Below, piece after piece: positions 5,468 through 8,105 of a stretch of 8,105 nt of DNA; the stretch's first letter is position 1; every line of letters begins with the position of its first letter. Both the position numbers and the translations under genes were made by a program. The stretch is taken from NCBI GenBank assembly GCA_016931875.1, contig JAFGDX010000025.1:1-8105 (forward strand), given 5' to 3'. The notes under the pieces are model-generated. The model was given only the letters and a program-made list of their open reading frames with translations. It was not told the origin of the DNA and made no database searches. This DNA is from Prolixibacteraceae bacterium (GTDB lineage Bacteria > Bacteroidota > Bacteroidia > Bacteroidales > Prolixibacteraceae).

Positions 5468-6835
5468 ATGTTTGAAACAGCAGGTCAATACATCATTCGG
5501 GCGGCTGATTTTATTTGGGGAACGCCGGTTTTAATCCTTCTTTTAGGCGGGGGATTTTACTTTTTAATTTACTCACGTTTGGCACCGCTGCGTTATTTTA
5601 CACATGCCCTGAAAATATTAACCGGGAAATACGACGACCCAAACGAGCCCGGCCAGTTGCGGCATTACCAGGCGCTTTCCACCGCACTGGCAGGAACGGT
5701 TGGGATGGGAAATGTGAGCGGTGTTGCCGTCGCCATCACCATGGGCGGGCCGGGCGCCATTTTCTGGATGTGGGTGTCGGCGTTGCTCGGGGTAAGCACT
5801 AAATTTTTTACCTGCTCACTGGCGGTTATGTTCCGCGGAAAAGACTCGAACGGAGAAATACAGGGCGGGCCCATGTATTTTATTACCGAAGGGCTGGGCA
5901 AAAACTGGAAACCACTGGCCATTTTCTTCTCCGTTATGGGAATGATTGGCGTTTCTCCGCTTTTTCAGGCCAACCAGCTCACCCAAATGATTCGCGATGT
6001 AGTTTTAATTCCCAATAACCTGGGTGGCACTTTTCAGTCGGATTTAATAACCGGTATTGTTATCTCAATCATTGTCGGAATTGTTGTAATTGGCGGAATC
6101 AAACGAATCGGGAATGTTACCGGCCGGGTAGTCCCGTTTATGGTGGTTGTGTACGTTCTTACCGTTTTGTACATTATTTTTTCAAGTCCGGCACAAATTA
6201 TTCCTGCATTTAAAACCATTTTTAACGATGCGTTTACCGGAAACGCCGTGTTGGGTGGTTCGCTGGGGGCAGTTATTATTACCGGTGTTCGGCGTGCTGC
6301 ATTTTCAAACGAAGCCGGGCTGGGTACCGCGCCCATGGCACACGGCGCTGCAAAAACCAGCGAGCCCATTCGCGAAGGCCTGGTGGCCATGCTGGGTCCC
6401 ATTATTGACACCATTCTTATTTGCACCATGACCGCACTGGCCATCATAATTACCGATTCGTGGATTGAGAGTTCGGCTGATGGAATTTCATTAACAGCAC
6501 ATGCTTTTGATATGGCAATTCCCGTTTTTGGGAAATACCTGCTGGTGCTCAGTGTTACATTTTTTGCCATGTCAACTCTTTTTGCTTTTCCATATTACGG
6601 AACAAAATGCCTTGGTTTTGTTGCCGGCGCAAAATACGGATACATTTACAACTACATTTTTGTGATTGTCATTATCATCGGAGCCATTTCAAACCTGCGT
6701 GTGATTATTGGCCTCATCGACATATCGTTTGCGCTGATGGCTTTTCCCACAGTAATTTCAGCGCTGCTGCTTTCACCACATATCCGCCGCGCTGCAAAAG
6801 ATTATTTCACCCGTTTAAAAAGAAACGAATTTTAA
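5468..6835 (+). CDS. Sodium:alanine/glycine symporter, AGCS family
   Basis: Inner-membrane secondary transporter that couples uptake of small amino acids (alanine, glycine) to Na+. The 455-residue length is normal, with about ten or eleven hydrophobic spans. Family hallmarks are GMGNVSGVA (79-87), the AGCS signature GGPGAIFWMW (93-102), GGPMYFI, and RRAAFSNEAGLGTAPMAH (with Ser280-Asn281-Glu282), followed by AAKTSEPIREG. Near the C-terminus the segment reads STLFAFPYYGTKCLG, where well-known members usually have a Trp-Ser-Tyr-Tyr-Gly-Glu version. YYG is kept, but flanking residues differ, so the substrate may differ within the family. ATG 5468 is the first Met and starts with the expected amphipathic segment before the first span. 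No terminator is visible after the stop, and the next gene begins 55 bp on, so some read-through is possible. Confidence 0.93.
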   Translation: MFETAGQYIIRAADFIWGTPVLILLLGGGFYFLIYSRLAPLRYFTHALKILTGKYDDPNEPGQLRHYQALSTALAGTVGMGNVSGVAVAITMGGPGAIFWMWVSALLGVSTKFFTCSLAVMFRGKDSNGEIQGGPMYFITEGLGKNWKPLAIFFSVMGMIGVSPLFQANQLTQMIRDVVLIPNNLGGTFQSDLITGIVISIIVGIVVIGGIKRIGNVTGRVVPFMVVVYVLTVLYIIFSSPAQIIPAFKTIFNDAFTGNAVLGGSLGAVIITGVRRAAFSNEAGLGTAPMAHGAAKTSEPIREGLVAMLGPIIDTILICTMTALAIIITDSWIESSADGISLTAHAFDMAIPVFGKYLLVLSVTFFAMSTLFAFPYYGTKCLGFVAGAKYGYIYNYIFVIVIIIGAISNLRVIIGLIDISFALMAFPTVISALLLSPHIRRAAKDYFTRLKRNEF

Positions 6836-6859
6836 ACGTATTGCATTTTGTTTCTCCGA

Positions 6860-6889
6860 TTGTTTAACTTCGTATTAAAAATAATTTTG
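6860..6889 (+). promoter_or_regulatory. Promoter abutting the YkgJ-like gene
   Basis: TTG (6860-6862), a 19-bp spacer and TAATTTTG (6882-6889) give an exact match to the Bacteroidota consensus. The -7 box ends one base before the ATG at 6891. If initiation falls about five bases after the box, the transcript would start near 6894, inside the first codons. Confidence 0.6.
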
Positions 6890-6890
6890 C

Positions 6891-7526
6891 ATGGACAATA
6901 ATCAATCCATAAACCAATATTTAAAGGCTTTTTACTCTGATGGTTACAGAATTGGAATGGGCGCTTCCGGAAAAGTAAATTCACAAGAAATTCTTTTTTC
7001 GGCCATCGAAGAAATGTACCGGCAAGTTGATGATTTAACCGATTCTGTTTCAGAACTGGCCAACCGTGAGAAAAATTCAATCGATTGTAAAAAAGGGTGT
7101 CACTGGTGCTGCCATCAGCCCGTATTTGCATTGAATTATGAACTGGACTACCTCAAACACTTTATTAAAAACACCTTCCCTATTGAAAAACAAAAGGAGA
7201 TAAAGGAAAGAGCACGCACAAAAGTCAAAAAACTCCAGGGCTTACATAATGAGGATTTGCTTAATTCAAAACATGCGTGCCCGCTGCTGGAAAACGGAGC
7301 TTGTATTGCCTACAGGGCACGACCGATGGCTTGCCGTATTTATCTTTCAACCAATGTAAAAACCTGCCTGAAATTTTACAACAAACCGGATGATAAAAAC
7401 AACTACCCTGCACTGCTCGACTTCCCGATGCAGGCCGGACGAATGATGAATGAAGGATTTAAATCGGCCCTGAAAACCAGTGGTTTTAAACCTGAAGAAT
7501 TTAGAATTGAGGAAAAACTTATCTGA
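6891..7526 (+). CDS. YkgJ-family cysteine-cluster protein
   Basis: Predicted cytoplasmic metal-binding protein of the YkgJ (zinc- or iron-chelating) family; biochemical role unknown. The 211 residues contain CxxxCxxCC (Cys66, 70, 73, 74, in DCKKGCHWCCHQPVF), then CPLLENGACIAYRARPMACR (Cys130, 138, 148) and another Cys at 159. This is the classical family pattern, with the RP..CR motif intact. Helical segments fill 80-125 and the C-terminus. The annotated ATG 6891 gives a plausible N-terminus (MDNNQSINQYLKAFY), but it sits one base after a consensus -7 box. If that promoter is the only one, ATG 6957 (Met23, before GASGKVNSQE) would be the start, with a leader of about 60 nt; the full Cys region is kept either way. 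The stop codon directly abuts the stop of the convergent thioesterase gene. Confidence 0.85.
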   Translation: MDNNQSINQYLKAFYSDGYRIGMGASGKVNSQEILFSAIEEMYRQVDDLTDSVSELANREKNSIDCKKGCHWCCHQPVFALNYELDYLKHFIKNTFPIEKQKEIKERARTKVKKLQGLHNEDLLNSKHACPLLENGACIAYRARPMACRIYLSTNVKTCLKFYNKPDDKNNYPALLDFPMQAGRMMNEGFKSALKTSGFKPEEFRIEEKLI

Positions 7527-7949
7527 CTACAACTCCTCCATTTTTACACCAATTGCTTCAAATTTTTCGCTTAAAAGATCCGGTGAAATGGGCCGGTTGT
7601 TTCGTGTAAGAACCGCGGTAATTTTGGCATCAACCATCAATTTTTCATCGTCTTTCCGAATAATTTGCTGTTTAAAGATGATGCGCAATCTTCCCTGTTT
7701 AGCCATTTTCAGCCTTACCAGAAAATCGTCGGCCGGACGAAGCGGGAATTTATAATCGAGTTCGGCACGAATAACCACGGCATCAATTCCTTCGTTATGC
7801 AAGCGGGCAAAATCGAGCCCGGCTTTATGCAGGAATTTATGCCGGCAATGTTCCAGATAATTCTGATATACTGAATTATTCACGATTCCCTGAATATCAC
7901 ACTCATAATCGCGCACCTGCATTTCCAGTTCAAAATCATAATTTTCCAT
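7527..7949 (-). CDS. Acyl-CoA thioesterase, hotdog fold (4HBT/YbgC-FadM type)
   Basis: Predicted cytoplasmic hydrolase of acyl-CoA thioesters, 140 residues, the normal single-hotdog length that works as a dimer or tetramer. The N-terminal motif VRDYECDIQGIVNNSVYQNYLEH (12-34) matches the family pattern. Asp18 is at the catalytic acid position, Gly21 and Asn24-Asn25 are in the turn, and Tyr28 and Glu33 lie on the central helix. The central sheet follows, with RAELDYKFPLRPAD (61-74), the strand that leads into the substrate groove. This arrangement resembles YbgC and FadM more than PaaI. Chain length or aryl substrate cannot be told. The start ATG 7949 is the first Met of the frame. No clear promoter was found upstream, so the gene may be transcribed with a minus-strand gene beyond the right edge. 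Confidence 0.88.
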   Translation of the reverse strand: MENYDFELEMQVRDYECDIQGIVNNSVYQNYLEHCRHKFLHKAGLDFARLHNEGIDAVVIRAELDYKFPLRPADDFLVRLKMAKQGRLRIIFKQQIIRKDDEKLMVDAKITAVLTRNNRPISPDLLSEKFEAIGVKMEEL

Positions 7950-7966
7950 TATCTGCTATTTTTTTA

Positions 7967-7985
7967 TGCTGAATTTATTTCAGCA
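7967..7985. repeat. Short inverted repeat upstream of the thioesterase gene
   Basis: TGCTGAA (7967-7973) and TTCAGCA (7979-7985) form a perfect 7-bp inverted repeat with a 5-bp centre. No proper T-tract follows in either direction (plus: CTTCTC; minus: an A run), so it is not a good terminator. It lies 18 bp before the thioesterase start and could be an operator or a leader hairpin. Confidence 0.4.
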
Positions 7986-8037
7986 CTTCTCTTCACCACA
8001 ATAAGATTCTGAAACAGGGGGCCGAAAAAACAATTTT

Positions 8038-8105
8038 TCAAAACAATTTCAGTTTGCCGAGCGAACCAGTTTTGGATACCCGCCAAATGTTTTCACCAGG
8101 AACCG
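8038..8105 (-). other. Possible 3' end of a minus-strand gene cut by the right edge
   Basis: Two minus-strand frames are open from the right edge. One reads RFLVKTFGGYPKLVRSAN and stops at 8049. The other reads VPGENIWRVSKTGSLGKLKL and stops at 8038. Both have acceptable codon use and neither is recognisable, so at most one is real. About 90-100 bp without a gene then separate it from the thioesterase start. The plus strand of this stretch shows no convincing start. Confidence 0.25.

Noticed and set aside
6034..6570. 178-residue minus-strand ORF inside the symporter gene
   Set aside because: It lies entirely opposite the AGCS gene, has a low-complexity Ile/Thr/Pro-rich composition and no recognisable domain; it is a shadow of the plus-strand codons.
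7967..7985. Inverted repeat as a terminator
   Set aside because: The stem is only 7 bp, and neither strand has a T-tract directly after it.
1..8105. CRISPR arrays, insertion sequences, tRNA or rRNA genes, phage genes
   Set aside because: I saw no regularly spaced repeats, transposase motifs, tRNA-like cloverleaf or rRNA segments on either strand.

Overview
The window looks like chromosomal DNA of an anaerobic or fermentative member of the Bacteroidota, probably Bacteroidales or Marinilabiliales. Three things point there: a monomer-type [FeFe]-hydrogenase subunit, secreted proteins whose signal peptides end in Ala-Gln, and promoters of the Bacteroidota type (TTG, about 19 bp, TAnnTTTG). Shine-Dalgarno sequences are mostly weak or absent. 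Genus assignment is not possible from this sequence alone.

Layout from left to right. (1) 1-1473 (+) is the 3' part of an [FeFe]-hydrogenase HydA. Its reading frame is open through the left edge, so the ATG at 46 is internal. It ends in a strong hairpin terminator (1492-1528) that touches the start codon of (2) a methylated-DNA cysteine methyltransferase, ogt-like (1529-2020). (3) 2021-2283 has no gene but holds several predicted hairpins and a textbook terminator. (4) 2320-4106 (+) is a two-gene unit with ATGA overlap, encoding a secreted alpha/beta-hydrolase esterase and a secreted endonuclease/exonuclease/phosphatase-fold hydrolase. (5) 4107-5356 (-) is a compact operon of two paralogous small membrane proteins, a tiny and possibly frameshifted membrane ORF between them, and a 66-residue XRE regulator as the last gene. 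(6) 5468-6835 (+) is an AGCS-family sodium:amino-acid symporter, divergent from the operon. (7) 6891-7526 (+) is a YkgJ-type cysteine-cluster protein. (8) 7527-7949 (-) is a hotdog-fold acyl-CoA thioesterase. (9) The last ~150 bp hold a short inverted repeat and perhaps the 3' end of another minus-strand gene.

The most interesting part is the minus-strand operon at 4107-5356 and its control region. Three copies of an 18-bp, partly palindromic motif (TGnnAAnTnTnCTTTnCA) lie over the leader, the -7 box and the -33 box of a near-perfect promoter. I infer that the XRE protein encoded at the end of the operon binds these sites and represses its own operon. The role of the paired membrane proteins cannot be read from the sequence. 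The other genes look like ordinary housekeeping or metabolic genes. Both convergent gene pairs meet with stop codons directly adjacent and no spacer.
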